DNA of 64,000 bases from Gossypium raimondii (lineage: Eukaryota > Streptophyta > Magnoliopsida > Malvales > Malvaceae): assembly GCF_025698545.1 (NCBI RefSeq), contig NC_068569.1:7192001-7256000 (forward strand). The letters run 5' to 3'. This document shows, in pieces, positions 24,846 through 40,486 of this stretch. Below the pieces are notes generated by a model that saw only the letters and a list, made by a program, of their open reading frames with translations, was not told where the DNA came from and did not search any database. The position numbers and the translations under genes are program-made. Every line of letters starts with the position of its first letter. Position 1 is the first letter of the stretch.

Positions 24846-27208
24846 TCAGGCATAAAGAGGGGAAGCAGATGGCCGAGGGTATGCAGCAGTGCTCCTTCCA
24901 TTGCTAGTATCACCGGTACTTCGCCTGCGTATCCGGGGTTTGCTGCTAATGTTGTTTGGATTGCTTCCACATTCACCAGAATCCTGGAGCTGCTCCAATG
25001 CTGTTACGACCTCTTTCATTCTCGGTCTGAATTTGGCTTCAGCAGACAAGCATCGTAAAGCAAGGGTTGCGGCCTTGAAGGCTGCTTCCATTGAATATTG
25101 GCCTTCAAGACGGTTATCTAGGACACGGAATATTTTGCATTTGTTGGCCAGGTATGGTTTGGCCCATTCCACCAGGTTGTGTTCTCCGGACGGTCGATTC
25201 TTGTCAACTGCTCTACGCCCAGATAACATCTCCAGCAGCACAACTCCAAAACTATAGACATCACTCCTAGCAGTCAAATGACCTACGGTTGGAGCAAAAG
25301 TAATGAATAAGTACTAGAAGCACTGAACGTCTACCAAATCCAACAAAGACCAGTAGGCAAACTAAATAGAGCACTTCTAAGTGATATCAGTAAGTACCTG
25401 TGGCTAAATACTCAGGAGCAGCATATCCATAGGTCCCCATGACCCTGGTAGAAACATGGCTCTTATCACCTGTTGGCCCATCTTTGGCCAGCCCGAAATC
25501 AGAAAGCTTTGCATTGTAGTTCTGCGGTGACATCAGAGTAGGAGGTTCTCAAAGAAGTCGATGATGGACAGTTTTTGAGAAAATCATCAAATGAAACAAT
25601 GGAAGGAGCACATAGAATGTTGGCCTAACAAGTCACGTACCGAATCAAGCAAGACGTTGGAAGTCTTGAAGTCTCGATAGATCACTTTCGTTTCAGCACT
25701 GTGAAGAAAGGCTAGCCCCTTTGCTGCACCAAGAGCAACCTTCACCCGAAGGCTCCATGAAAGAGGCTGGAAATACGTACCTCCTGGTACAGATAATTAA
25801 ATGTTATGATAAAAAGAAGAACCATCCAATTTCAGCAGAAAAATGGCAGAGAAAGAACTTACTTCTGAATAAATGATTCTCCAAGCTGCCACGAGGCATG
25901 AATTCATACACCAAAAGACGGTGTTCATCCTCTAAGCAATATCCAATTAATTTCACAATATGAGGATGATAAAGCTGTCCCAGATAATTCACCTCTGCCT
26001 ATAAGGATCGAAAAAAAAGGAGTAAATCTCTGCAGTAATGCACTTTGATTACAAAGCATCATTTTAAAACTTTTTAACCATTAGAAAGGCCAAAATGATG
26101 AAAATAAATCAATAAGCTCCCAGATAAACATCTTAAAGCAAGCAAGTGAATCTAAAATGTCCGAGGAAACTGCAAAACATTAGCCGTCACCGTAACTATA
26201 ACCTGAACCTTAAGCTTAAGACTTCCTCTAATCTGAAAAAACAATGAGGTGAGCGTTGACTCACCAACCACTCCCTATGACCTTGGAACCCTTCCTGGTT
26301 AAGCCTTTTCACAGCAATAACCGTCCCAGTTCCAGGCTTGGCAGCAGCTAATGAATTCTCATCGATCCAAGCCTTAAACACCGAGCCAAAACCGCCTTCC
26401 CCGAGCACACTGTCAGGACGAAAATTCCTAGTGGCCATTTTGAGATCGGCGAAACTGAAACACTTCAAATTGGGGGACTGTAAGATCTCACCCTCACTCC
26501 GGGGAGTCAAAGGTGCTGAAAATGATGAAGCTTTGCTGCTTGTACTACTCGTATCTTTCCCATCACTGCTAACATACTTCGAACTCAGCCCTGTTCGAAG
26601 ATGTAATGCAGGCATTAGTTAATCCAGACAAATCTAATTTTTGAAGTAGAATTCCCTCCCTCCTGTCAAACTCATTCTTCTAATATTTCAAAGCAAACAA
26701 AAATGTTAACCAAAATAAAATAAACCAGGATAGAATTTAACTATAGCATCCTATGCTCATAAATGGCAAATTTTACTTTTCTGTCTAGAAAACTAAAGAA
26801 TATAGTTTCTAAGGCGGATTAATCATATATTAACAACAATCCACGATGGTGGCACTCTCAGTCTCAGGGTCCCAAAGCAAGCCAGACAAAGAGAAAATGT
26901 GTGTTTGGTTGCCAAGAAAACTATCAGAAGAAATTTTTTACTGGAACCGAGACTTTCTAGATTGCAGCTTAGAAGTTCAAACCATCCGACAAAACCAGAT
27001 CCAGCCACCACCCAGAACCCCAAAAGAGGAAACAACATAAAAGGAATGCCAAAAAAAGTTGGAAAGGAAAACATCAAAGTACTTAAGTAAGCCAATTTAA
27101 AGTCCAAAGCAAGTAAAAATAAGAGAATGGGGCAAGGATGTTTTAGAAACTCAAACTACCTGTGTTGCTTGGACTCTCATTAATTCTGGCACTTAAGCAA
27201 ATCCCCAT
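24846..27208 (-). CDS. Receptor-like cytoplasmic kinase, APK1B/PBL10-like (RLCK-VII)
   Basis: Ser/Thr kinase very similar to Arabidopsis APK1B (PBL10) and APK1A (PBL9), RLCK-VII kinases anchored at the plasma membrane. Six coding exons: 27208-27160, 26590-26265, 25998-25863, 25783-25641, 25521-25398 and 25282-24846, giving 404 residues. The N terminus MGICLSARI is a strong N-myristoylation plus palmitoylation signal (Gly2, Cys4). Family hallmarks follow: [27 protein letters not shown], Lys111 in IAVKRL, Asp208 in [13 protein letters not shown] at 226-228, the activation segment ending [24 protein letters not shown], and the terminal [11 protein letters not shown] typical of APK1 proteins. All introns are GT-AG. 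The short first exon (49 nt) encodes the lipidation signal alone. A 5' untranslated intron is likely just upstream. Catalytically intact by eye. Confidence 0.95.
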
Positions 27209-27690
27209 CAGATCAAGTCCTGGAAATAAAAACCACACTCTTCAACTCTTCTTCTGTAGATCTCAAAACACATAAAAATTTGAATTTTTGGGTTATAAGA
27301 AACCAGAATTCAACGATGAAATGAAGCAGATCTACGTTTAATAACCAAAACTTATCCCTGCTATCAAACAAAGCACCCCAAAACAATCACTTTTCATTAC
27401 AACATCAAGTTGTCATACTGTTTAAAAAAATGAACAAGAAGATAAAACATAAGCTAAGCCACCCAAAAAAGATGAAAAGGCACACCTTTTTCTGTGTAAA
27501 CCAACCCAACCCAACACAGAAGCAGATTAAAGCAAGAAGGGCTTTCGGAGGAAGCGGATTGTCGAAGTTGGAGTGAAAGCTTGAATATTTTTCTTGGATA
27601 GTAATAATGGGAACTAGGCAAGTAGAGAGTGAACAATGAACATGATGATTGGTTGCAAGTTTTTGAGGAAGGTGGGAAGAATTGCATTAA
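27209..27690 (-). other. Probable 5' leader with an intron (APK1B-like gene)
   Basis: Just before the ATG the - strand reads a pyrimidine-rich tract ending TTTCCAG|GACTTG, a good acceptor at about 27220. A matching donor AAAAAG|GTGTGC lies at about 27485. The leader would then consist of 27690(approx.)-27486 plus 27219-27209. This is inferred from splice signals only. Confidence 0.5.
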
Positions 27691-30475
27691 TGGCGGGCTG
27701 GTCCCTCCTTTTTATGCGTAGACTATTATAGTAGTATATATCTATCTGTAAAGCTTGTATATAGAGTCAAGGCAGAAAAGAGAAGATAAGCCTTTCACAG
27801 CACTCCCGTCATTTGTCAGCCGTTGGATCGTTGCTATGATAGTGGCTTTAGCTTCTCTCCCAGAGCTTTCATTCACCAGATGTCTTCTTCTTCTATCCAT
27901 GTAGCTTTCAACGTACTGACCGTGTGTCCTCAACATAAACTATTCAAAAAAAATGAAACCCTGTTTTCTCATTTTCTTTATTTAATGGATAATATAATCG
28001 GATTGGACATTGGATGGGCAATTTTGAAATATCCTACATTCTTCGACTTGCTTGTTTTGGCTATATTGATCTTTAGATCGTCTTTTGCCCCCACTGGAAG
28101 GATTTTTTCTTGTTCGCATCTATTTAATTACACAGGGCATAACCAACCATTAAACTAAAGTTAAGACCTGGACGCATGACTATATATATATATATTTAGA
28201 AATATAATTTTAATATAACAAGGCGATGACATCAAAATGATTTATCATCTTGATTTATCAACTTGCTTCGTCTTTGCTTGACATTACCGGTTCTTGAATA
28301 TTTGGCTATGAATCTTGTCATATGTATATTGTAGTTTGAATTGTGTTTGCATTTTGTATTAATATTTTAAATACTGAACTAAATATATAAATTTCAAATA
28401 CTCCAAAGAAAATAAAAAAAAAATGTAAAGGGCATAAGTTAATTCCTGGAAACTCCGGATGAGCAAAATCATTGATGTCATCAATCATTTCATTTTGTTG
28501 TTGTTGGGTACTACATTGATGATAACTTCATACTGCAGGCACTCACTTAACCTGAGCTTCTTCTTCACCTGCCTGGAAACTTCAGAGCTTTGGACACTTA
28601 TTCTTTGAATATCCCGAACGTTAAATGACAAAACATCGAGTCATTGCTTCACAACTTTGCCAATAAGAACAAGATCTTAAAAACAAAGAAATAAATAAGA
28701 AGGTCGGTTGCTTTGCAAGCCCCAATTGATTGCATTATTTCTTTCCTTAAACAAATCATTTCTATATTTATTTTTTTGGATAATTATAAGTAAAATGAGC
28801 TCTGAAAAAGCATATGTGGATTAACAATTTAAAACTTCTATAGGCCCACATACACAACATACGGACGGTGAGTAAACGTATAAGGCTTTTGTGGATTAAT
28901 AAATCTAGGGTATTCTTTTATATTTTAAAATAAACATTTCAGTGTGAGAGAAAATGTTATTATAATGCCGGTCTTAAACGCTATTATTACATGAAAGATT
29001 CACCAACTTTTTTATTAATGTGTTAAAAAAAATTTCCCGGGATTTCGTAAATCTCGGGAACCAAACATACCGTGACAGCTTTCAAACCAAACAGCTTTTG
29101 CTTTCTTCAAGTTATGCCCAAATGACGTGTGATCTTACTTCTGAATTTGCTTCAGCAGATGACAGCCGTTTGATTGAAAGACCTTATTTGGTCTTTTTTC
29201 TTTTGACTCCTTTTTGTTACGGACCCAACAACTCTTAGCTGTGAATTGATTAGACTATTTTGACCTTTTGATCAAATGTGGGACCCTTTCCCCAACTAGG
29301 CTCTCCAGAGCCGAATCGTTGCTTCGAGAACCATGGCTAGTTGGTTTGAGAGTTATGTTTTCTATTACAGTGTGGTTGAAAATTTAAATTAACAAAAACC
29401 TATTTTTCATTTTTCCTTTTCCAAAAACGGCGACGTAAAAGAGTCGGAGAAATATACTCTAAAACCAAATAAATTAACAGTCAGAACTTTATTCAAGAAA
29501 CCAAAACAATTGCCTCTATATTAATCAATTTTTGTTTGGAGCTCATGAAATTAAATAATGTTATTATAACTTAGGCGGTTCGATTGTGTGGATTATTATA
29601 AATAAAGATATAAATAATATTATCTACTATTAATTAAATACTAGATCTCGGCCAAAATATATATATTAGTTTAATAGACCAATTCAATTAGAATTGGGAA
29701 AATCTAATTAGAATTATAAATTTAAAAATTATAATATAATTTATCGAGTATTTTCATATAATTTTATTATTTTTAAATAAACTAAAACAAAAAAAAAAAC
29801 TTTCATTTTTAGAAATTGAAATATAATTTTAGAGTAAACAATTTATTTTCCCTCCTTGCCCTGTATTCGGAAAAATTAGTCCATTCATCGTTTTTGCCTT
29901 TATGTTTGGGTTGAAAGGGGGTCATAATTTGGCAATTACACCCAGGAATCTTTTAATTGACTGTACGGAAGAGATGTACTTTGGTTTTTTCTGCTTCATA
30001 CCTCAAGTAATTGACCACAATAATTCATAGGGATACTTAACCCCATAAACGGCATACAGATCAAACTATAAAGAAAGAGAAAAACATATACATTTTTATA
30101 TAAATGAATGATGCCATCACCAGATATTTTATATTTATAGCTATTGATTAAAAATTATATAAATTCAACAATAATGTATATTTCATTAACCAGGATTTTT
30201 CCTTAACATGCATCCGTGAATGAAAATAGGCAATTCAACTGCAAAGATCAAAGATTAGAGCAATTGCAATTTGTGAGGTAAATTCAGGGAAAGTCCGAAA
30301 TGAGGATCAATGCCTCGACCACCACCAAAAAAGAAAAAACACATTGTTAAATTTGGCTTATTACATCGGGAAATTTTCAACAGACATTAGGTTCCAAGGA
30401 AAGATCTCAACTACAAAAATTAAAGTTTCCCAGAAGGTTGTTTCTGTTTCACCTTTAATTCCTGCTTTTCAACTT
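27691..30475. other. Gene-free intergenic DNA between APK1B-like and TPI genes
   Basis: I find no supportable gene. On the - strand at 28530-28640 a short coding-looking phrase occurs, but it has no recognisable family and no splice context. The stretch is otherwise AT-rich, with a TA microsatellite at about 28180. The last 150 bases are the probable 3' untranslated region of the triosephosphate isomerase gene. Confidence 0.5.
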
Positions 30476-32759
<2,284 letters not shown>

Positions 32760-33550
32760 GAAATTTTTGTTTTTGACTTTTCTCCTTTTTTTTTCTCCGA
32801 TGAAAACGAGAACTAAGAGAATCAATAAATAAAACACTGCAAAAAGCTCACTGTGTAGTAAGAGTGGACGAGTAACTGTGGGCTGTCGCCCAAGGTAATT
32901 ATAATGGTAAAGCTTTCTTGTAATTACTATAGTGCCATTTTCATTTCCCCAAATGTAGTAAATTTAAATCCCTAGTTTTACGAATCACTTGACCTAAAAG
33001 CTCTTAACTTTTGCTTAAGTCACCTGTCTCACGACATCCTTTTATTATTAATCTACCATTTGACTGAAATAATGATCGTCTTCCGAGACAAGAGTCCGGA
33101 TTTTTTTTTAGCTACAATTAAATTATATATTTTTATATGATAAATATATAATTTTATAATTTTAATAATCTATATTTTTCTAATTTTTAAATAATTAAAT
33201 TAAATTTTACCAAAATATAATCTTAACATTACTAATATAAAATTTTATAAATTATAAAATATTTAAATGAAAAATTTTCCATTTTAAGAGGGTGGAGCCT
33301 TGCTTGCCAACCCTCCTAGGCTCCGCCACTGAATGTGAACTCGACTTAGATCTAGAGGCGGATACAAGGGGCTCCTTAGCCCCTCTAAAATGTAATTTTT
33401 TTATTTAGACTCTTGAAATTTTTTTAAAATTTTAAATTAATAAAGGTAAAATTATATTTAGCCCCCCTAAAATTATAAAAATTTGATTTAATCATTTAAA
33501 ATTATAAATATATAGACTATAAAAATTAAAATTTCATTCGGCTCCCTAAA
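32760..33550. other. TPI upstream region and repeat remnants
   Basis: The leader and promoter of the isomerase gene should lie in the first few hundred bases. Around 33290-33400 a GC-richer repeat phrase occurs (tcctaggctccgccactgaa, then ccttagcccctctaaaatgt), characteristic of dispersed plant repeats. No gene is seen. Confidence 0.5.
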
Positions 33551-33559
33551 CATTTTTTC

Positions 33560-34810
33560 TGCTTACCTGCTTAGATCAATTTTGATATTTAAAATATTGA
33601 ATTTTATTCTTTTCCTAGCAAAAAAAACCAAAAAATTACGATTATCTTTAATTAAAATAATAAATTAAGTCTCATTAAACGATTTTAGTTATTGGTCACG
33701 TTGACCATTAAAATAAATTGAAAAATCAATCGATGATGACATGTAGTAGTTATTGCTTTAATCTAATATTTTCCCAATAAAATGATTAAAAATTTATTTT
33801 AAAAATCAGAATAATTATAGAATAATCAATAAAACCAAAAATGATAAAAATATTATAAATATATAATATATTCTAATAAATTATAAAACTAATAAAACAA
33901 ATTTAAAATTTTATAAAATCATATTAAAATTCTATAAACATAATGAAAAATATTAAAATCGTTATAAACTTATAAAGATTATAAAAAGAATCATAAAAAA
34001 ATCATTAGGACTGGATCAGTCGATAGACCAATTAGATTGAAATCAACAAGGGGATCAATTCAGAAAAAGTCATTAGATCAATTGACTTAAGAATCGAACG
34101 ATTGAACACTTTTTTGTTGACTTTTTTATTTTTTAATATTTTATTTTATTGAACTGGACAAACCAGTCCAACTGGCCTAATCGGTTCGACCATCAGCTCG
34201 AATCTGAAATCCTTGATTAGAATATTTTATTTTGGCATATGCTAATAGTTGAATGATTACATTTTAGTTTAATAAAATATATTGAAATTTAAAAAAAAAT
34301 TCAGTTCAACTACTCAGTTCTCAGGTCAACCGATCTAATGGCTTTTTCTCCGAATCGATACCCTTGTTGATTTTGATTAACCGGTCCATCCAATTGATCC
34401 AGTTCAGTTCTAGCTTTTATGATAATTTTTAATAATTTTTATAAATTTTATTTTGTTTATGATTTTTTTAAAGAATTTTAATACATTTTAATAATATTTT
34501 TAATATAATTTATTAATTTTATAAAAAATATTTTTATAATTTATTAATTTTATAACATTTTATAATATTTATAAATTTACATCAATTTTAATAATTCTTT
34601 TATATTTTATATTTTTAAATTTTTATGGGTAAAATATTAGATTAAACCAAAATTGTCGATGTCATCTTTTGATTAGTCAATTAATTGATTTTAACGGTCA
34701 ACGTAATCAATGATAGAAACTATTAATAAAGGAGCTTAATTAAGTACAAATTTAATACAATGATTTAATTAAATTCTTTTACATTTTTTAAGGGCTTTTC
34801 TGATATGTAA
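33560..34810. mobile_element. Long foldback element, about 1.25 kb
   Basis: Two arms of roughly 600 bp are inverted copies. Pairs include 'ggactggatcagtcgatag' near 34010 with 'attgatccagttcag' near 34400, 'aaatcaacaagggg' near 34045 with 'cccttgttgattttgatt' near 34360, and 'taatctaatattttccca' near 33760 with 'gggtaaaatattagatta' near 34630. The centre is near 34190. No protein-coding frame is visible. It is either a non-autonomous element with very long inverted repeats or two copies of one repeat joined head to head. Confidence 0.7.
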
Positions 34811-35280
34811 GGAAATAAAATAAAATAACCATCAAAGTTATAAAAACTTAACTTTGGCTCACAGTATTGGTTTTGGCAGCGATCAAGTAGTTTTCCTCCG
34901 TCCGATTTCTAAAACCATTGGCCATTGCTGAAATTAAGGTAGATGCCCATATTTACTTGTAATGAGAAACCCAATAAGAAAAAGTTCGGCATTGTCATTA
35001 TCTAAAAATTGGCACAAAACCCCATCTTTTGTAGTTTTGAAACAACAAAACTACTCGGAAAAAGAACGTGTAGGTCTAGCTACAAGTTACATATAAACAA
35101 TAAATTACACGAATGTATAACAAACTTACGACCTAGAACAAGAACAGTCCCAATTCTTGTCGAACCAAAGATAAGACATGAGTAAATTAGAGCTGAAACA
35201 AAAAAACAATTGGAGTTGAACAAAAAAGGCCTACTGCTGGTCAGTATGAAACCATCTGATTAATCAGATGTCGAACGTAT
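34811..35280. other. Intergenic DNA downstream of the MBD gene
   Basis: Contains the probable 3' untranslated region of the methyl-CpG-binding-domain gene. Nothing else is recognised. Confidence 0.5.
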
Positions 35281-37006
35281 TCAATACATCATTTGACCGC
35301 TTTTGCTGGCTATTAGGGAAGCAAATGCAGCAGCCCAATCTTGTTTAGTAGGTCCAGAAACTTGGTCATCCCCAAGGAAGGGAGTCCACGAGTCTTCAGA
35401 GGCATTTGTCAACAACCAATCAACTTTCTGCGGCACGTTAATGAAATCAAAGTTCAAAGGCTTCAGCTTTTTATCAGGCTTCTTCTGTTTGTTGCCCCCA
35501 GAGTTCCCTGTACCCTGCAAAGCACAATTCACATTCACCAAAAGCCGGGAGTTATGAATTAAGAAGTAAAGAATTGGGTAAATATTCAACATTGTCAACT
35601 AATAAGGCTTTTTAATGAGGTCTTACAACTTCTTCACTTCCAGAAGCCTCTGCTCCTTTCTTCCTTTTAGAAGGGGGGATTCCAGTTTCTAGATAGTAAA
35701 GCACTTCTTTCTTTGATCTGAATTTCCGGCCAGAGGATGGATCAAAATAATACTGCAGAAGAAATGTTATCATGTATGTTACATTATCATTGCACTGCCA
35801 AATATCTCCACATACGAATACAACAATAGAATGCCAATTACATTCTAATATGTCCTCCATGAATGAGAAACCTAATACAGACGCAACAAATAAACTAATC
35901 TCAACCCGAAAAAAACACCATTAATGAAATGAAAATTTCTCATTTCAATGGTTTTCTACAACCCTCTAAAACATATATGTAAAATACTAGTCTATCAACA
36001 GGGTTAGGAGATCCCAAACATTGAGTATCTATCACCTTCAAATGTGTAAGACCAACTTGTGACTGGTGATTAAATATGTAATTGATAATAATGGACGCAA
36101 AAGTAATGGAAAGGAGTCAAACCCCTCCCAACAATGCAACATTCCCCAGCTTGAATCCATTTTAATGAGCTAACCTCTATTCTTACATTCATTCACCAGA
36201 TTTTTGCAATGCATCATGTTTCGACAAAATCTCTTATATGTGTTTATTAGCCTTTCGGGCTAGCTTTTAGTCCTTGGCTACTTAAAATAAGATCTAAAGA
36301 TCAATAACCACAAGAATTATTGTAATTTCTGATGCCAAGCAAATGAATATAAGCTGGAAATTCATCACCATTTACAACTAATCCATCATTTAGTAGAATA
36401 GAAGCAATGAACAATAAAGTTGAGTGTTTTTTTTCTTAAATCAAATATGGGAAACCTAAGAACACACAAGAATTTTCACTAGTCTCTATGTATGTATGGA
36501 TTTGACGGCTAAGATTATTTAAGCAGCAAAATATGTATATAATTCAATTTCAATCCACCAAATGAGAAAGACATAAATGATATATAGGTAAACTGTTATC
36601 AAATAATCATCGAAACACAAACGGGCAATTCAATAAAATTCTAATTGATACGCTAAGGTCAAACTTGACAGAAAAAGAAATCATGTGAGAGCTGAGATTT
36701 AACCCTATCAACAGTTCCAGCAGTTGCACCGGAGCTCCGAACCCTATCTTCGATCGACCATCCAGCTGGTAACCAAGTCTCGGGAGCTACCAACACGCGC
36801 CGCTTACCCTTAGGCTCCGCCGATGACGACGAGATATCCGGCCCTTGTGCCGGCGTCTCGGACTGAGCGCCATTTGGAATCGAACCATTTGAAGGTTCTG
36901 ACAGCTCAGCCGATTGATTTTGGTCGTTGGCGTCGATGAAGGCTTCGGGTTTTAGGAGCGGATCGGAAGGTAAATCGGTTGTGGAGGGTTGAACCGGGTT
37001 TGACAT
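35281..37006 (-). CDS. Methyl-CpG-binding-domain protein, MBD5/6-like
   Basis: Nuclear protein predicted to bind methylated DNA through an MBD, resembling the plant MBD5/MBD6 group. Three exons: 37006-36704, 35752-35627 and 35514-35281, all phase 0, giving 220 residues. Residues 1-70 are a low-complexity acidic/Ser-Pro region ending in a basic patch (PKGKRR). The MBD runs from about 77 to 127, with WLPAGWSIEDRVRSSG, then the junction to YYFDPSSGRKFRSKKEVLYY and LETG. A Lys-rich linker follows (KRKKG, KQKKPDKKLKP), then a conserved C-terminal block with VPQKVDWLL and a WTPF motif. The start is the first ATG (MSNPVQP); the open frame extends four codons upstream but without an ATG. Subgroup assignment is by memory of family sequences. 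Confidence 0.88.
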
Positions 37007-37635
37007 TGAGAAAGGCAAGAACTGAGGTGAAAGTACTTCCCGACGTTTCAGAGAAAACAGGGAAGTAAAACAATATGAGACACGAGATGGATTTCGATAT
37101 AGGATATGACGCCGTTAGACCATTCCCGTTATTCTTTATTACGTGTCAGTAATTTTGCATACCTGTAGTCATGTTGCCGTAAAGTTATTAAAACCGTGCC
37201 AAAATGTTGGGAAATTTAGTAGCAGCGTTTTTCTTTGAATCTTTCAATTTGCCAAAAACAGGAAAAAATGTTAATACTTACAACTTTGAGGTCTACTAGT
37301 ATTAGATATATTTATAGTTGAAGTAAGAGAGTGAAAGAGTTCATATTGACATTCCAGTTTTAATATTTATAATGTTCTATTTAAGTTTTTTTATATTAAA
37401 ATTATGAGAAAGAAAATTAAAATTTCAAACAATATCTAAAATGCATATAGAAAATCAAAATACGAAACACAAAATGATGTACAAGTCCGACCAATTCAAA
37501 GAACCGTATAGCCTAAAACTATGAAATCTTGTTTATTACAACATGCACATGGATTCCACGAGGAAGCCACCTTTTACGAAAGATCTAGAATTTCTTTTTT
37601 AAAGAAAAAAAAGGAAGCTGTCGATTTGGCCTAAA
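37007..37635. other. Promoter region of the MBD gene and TRM gene 3' region
   Basis: About 630 bases separate the MBD start from the stop codon of the next - strand gene. They must hold the MBD promoter and leader and the upstream gene's 3' untranslated region. No distinct element was identified. Confidence 0.5.
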
Positions 37636-40486
37636 CTAATTGTCTAAAAAACAAACAACTTCATCTAAAAGCTCATGAAAAACCAAATCTTCTAGCTCGA
37701 GTGCCACGAATTCTGAATCGGCTTGAAGGTTCATCCAGGCGGGTTTGTCCAAATCTCGAGCAATAATATCATCCAATGACTGGTCATGTTGAGGCTGGGA
37801 TGCCAAGTTTTTGCTGACTTTGCTCCACACTTGTTGAACAACATTGTTTCCCTTGGGCACTAAACTAATGCGAGAGTTGAAAGAGAAGGGGTTGGGGAAA
37901 TATTCAGGTGACATTCCATTGATCTCAAGTAGTGCCTCATTAACTAGATCAAAAACCAGTTGGTGATCACAGTTGCTTCCGACTTCATAAAAGGTAGATC
38001 CCAGTCTCTCCAATTCGTTGAACACTGAAGGGTCCAATGGTTGGTCCAGTGAGAACCATGTTTGGAGCCCCTTGTTTTGTGAGAAACCTGAGAGCTCAAG
38101 AATGTCTTTGACGTAATTGTAGCAAGGATCAGCCTCTGTATCTTGTTCAAAGAATAGGATCCGACGGCTGTTTCCCATGGTTTTATAATCAACACTTTCC
38201 TGCCTTATTTTGCGCCTTTCTTTTGTAAAAAACTCCGCTTCACCTAAACCTGATAAAAGTTTAAAAGAATTTAGCTTAGCAGCCATTTCTCCAACAGCAC
38301 ATCAAGAACAGATAAAGAAAAGTTCATTAATCATTCAACTATATTTGAGAAATACCCATATTTCCTGTTTGTTCAAGTTAATATTGTAGACATATTTACC
38401 TCCTGTTTGCTCAACTGCATCTTCATTGAATTCACAAGATTTAGCAATTTCTTCACCATTTTTATCCACTGATAAACCGGTTGAATAGCGGTTATCTGAT
38501 CCTTCTCTCATTTCTTCCTGTAATTCAGTCTCTATAACAGCTTCTACTAGTTCAAATCTATCAATATCTTCAGGGGAACTAATTGATTTTTGTTCATTAT
38601 GTGGATCGGTTTTCTTGTCTGCCTCGTGATCTTGGATATTATTGATTGGGAGCTCTGAAGAAACCTCATATAGAAGAGAGCAAAAGGATTCAAGTTCAGA
38701 TAGAGAGGAAATCCTTCTGAAAAACTTGGGAGCATTCCCTATTGAAGGAATTCTGTCTTCATGGCTCAATTTTAAGCTCCTTGAGTGATGCAATTTGGTT
38801 TCTTTACTTACACTTTGCTGAAACAATTGAGTGTATCTATCTAATGACTCATTTATAGACTTTGTTCTTGTTATCCTTTTGAGCCTATCATTGCTGACAT
38901 CATGATCAGCAGCATTGTTCTCAATACAACTACCGATGACTGCCTTTTCCGAGCTTTCCGACATGTCTCTCTCATTTGTGGACAATGTATCTCTAGAAGA
39001 AACCTGAAGGGTGAGTCCATCCACCTTTGTACGGTTATTAGTCTTTCTCCTTTCCTTGAGAGCTTGCTTTATTCTCTGCTTAATATCCTTGAGACGATTC
39101 ATAACTAAATGGTTCCACCTTTGGGAATCAGATCCTTGGGATGATGAAGAGCTTGCTTCTTCCTTTACGTTGTTCTGAGACTGATCACCGGTTCTCATTA
39201 TGGCCCTTGACTTGGATAACTGAGTACCGGCGACGGGTTTTTCGCCCTTCTGGAAGGACCAAACTTCCTTCTTCTTCTGCTCAAGTGTACTAGACCTAAG
39301 ATATCCGGCACGAGGTGAACCGGGGATTGGAAATGAGCCTGATTTTGTTAACTTGACTGCCTTGGGAGTTTGCTTTCCAGGAAAATGCTGTGAAATACTA
39401 ACATCAGGATCCTGAAGAATATCTAGGAATAGATCGTTGTTTACCTTAAATATCTCCAAAACATCCACACCCTCAACCTGATTATGTGAAACTTGTTTCC
39501 TAAGCTTCTTTGACTTTGGCTTCTGATTTACTAAGGTTCGAGCTCCAATTTTATCATGCTTCTCAGAATTCTGTATATGTTCAAAGTGTTTGTCTGCATC
39601 AGGATTTTTACTCTTTGCTGAGCTCGTACCAGAGGTTTCACCTCGCTTGCGGACAAGAATAATCGGATTCATCCAACCAAGACCAAAACTTGAAGGTTCC
39701 AAATGATGGGTAGAGTCAGCTTGCTGCAACTGTGATCCTGTTGAATGCCCCACAATCCATTGTTTATCATGGTTCTCTTCCTTAGCCCTTTCTTTACTAG
39801 TTAAACCCTTTGTTGGGGCTTTACTAGACCTTTTGTTGGTTGATCCAGTTTTTCTTGTTTGCTGTTGAACCTGTTAAATTAAGGCAGTCAAATGATATTT
39901 TATTGATGATCGTATCCAACAGGATAATTGAAAAAGTAGGAATTTTGTGTCAATTTACTTGGATTTGTTCAGCCTCTCCATCAAATAATCTTTGGGATTC
40001 AACAGGTTCACGTTCCATGGAAATAGTTTGTGGATTTGCACAGCCTGCAATTAAGGTGAAAAAAATCCTTAAGCATGAAGAAATCCCAATGAATCATTTA
40101 CAAACCAAGCATTTTTGTAGATTTATAGATCAAAATTTTCTGCCTGAGGGCGTTGAAGGATACTACGCTTTTGCTGCCAGGGACCATATAAATTGGACAA
40201 ACTATCACTAAATTCTCCAACTTTTTAATAACAATTTGATATATATATATATGTTAGCTTAGAAAGATGAAACTATAAAATACTGGTGAAAAAGATGAAG
40301 GATGAGACAATATGAGATTTTCTTACATCTGGCTTGTCTTCCTCTGTTGAGCTTTCTTTGTGGAAGGATCTTTTTCGCATTGTACCAATGATGGTAGTCA
40401 AGAACATTAAATAAGCCCCCCATGCAACCTGGATGATGGTTCTCAAATTCAACTTCAACAGACTGTTCATCAAATTTCCTCCCCAT
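37636..40486 (-). CDS. TRM-like protein with C-terminal DUF4378
   Basis: Large plant-specific protein of the TON1-recruiting-motif (TRM)/DUF4378 type. Members associate with microtubules or the TTP complex and influence division-plane and cell-shape control. Four coding exons: 40486-40327, 40044-39959, 39870-38400 and 38249-37636, giving about 776 residues. The N terminus MGRKFDEQS leads to the conserved block HHPGCMGGLFNVLDYHHW. The middle is long, charged and Ser/Lys-rich, with a basic helix (DIKQRIKQALKERRK). The C-terminal DUF4378 region shows YVKDILELSGF, then FNELERLGS and LVFDLVNEALLEI, ending with an ELEDLVFHELLDEVV helix. ATG choice: stop codons lie 16-17 codons upstream in frame, and the chosen ATG is the first. 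Which TRM subgroup it belongs to is uncertain, and the cellular role is inferred from the family. Confidence 0.85.

Noticed and set aside
24889-25257. 122-codon + strand open frame opposite the APK1B-like last exon
   Set aside because: It is a shadow of the kinase coding sequence on the other strand.
28530-28640. Coding-looking - strand phrase (DVLSFNVRDIQRISVQ)
   Set aside because: It is isolated, has no recognised family and no good flanking splice sites.
29020-29238. 72-codon + strand open frame
   Set aside because: Composition is like flanking intergenic DNA and there is no similarity I can name.
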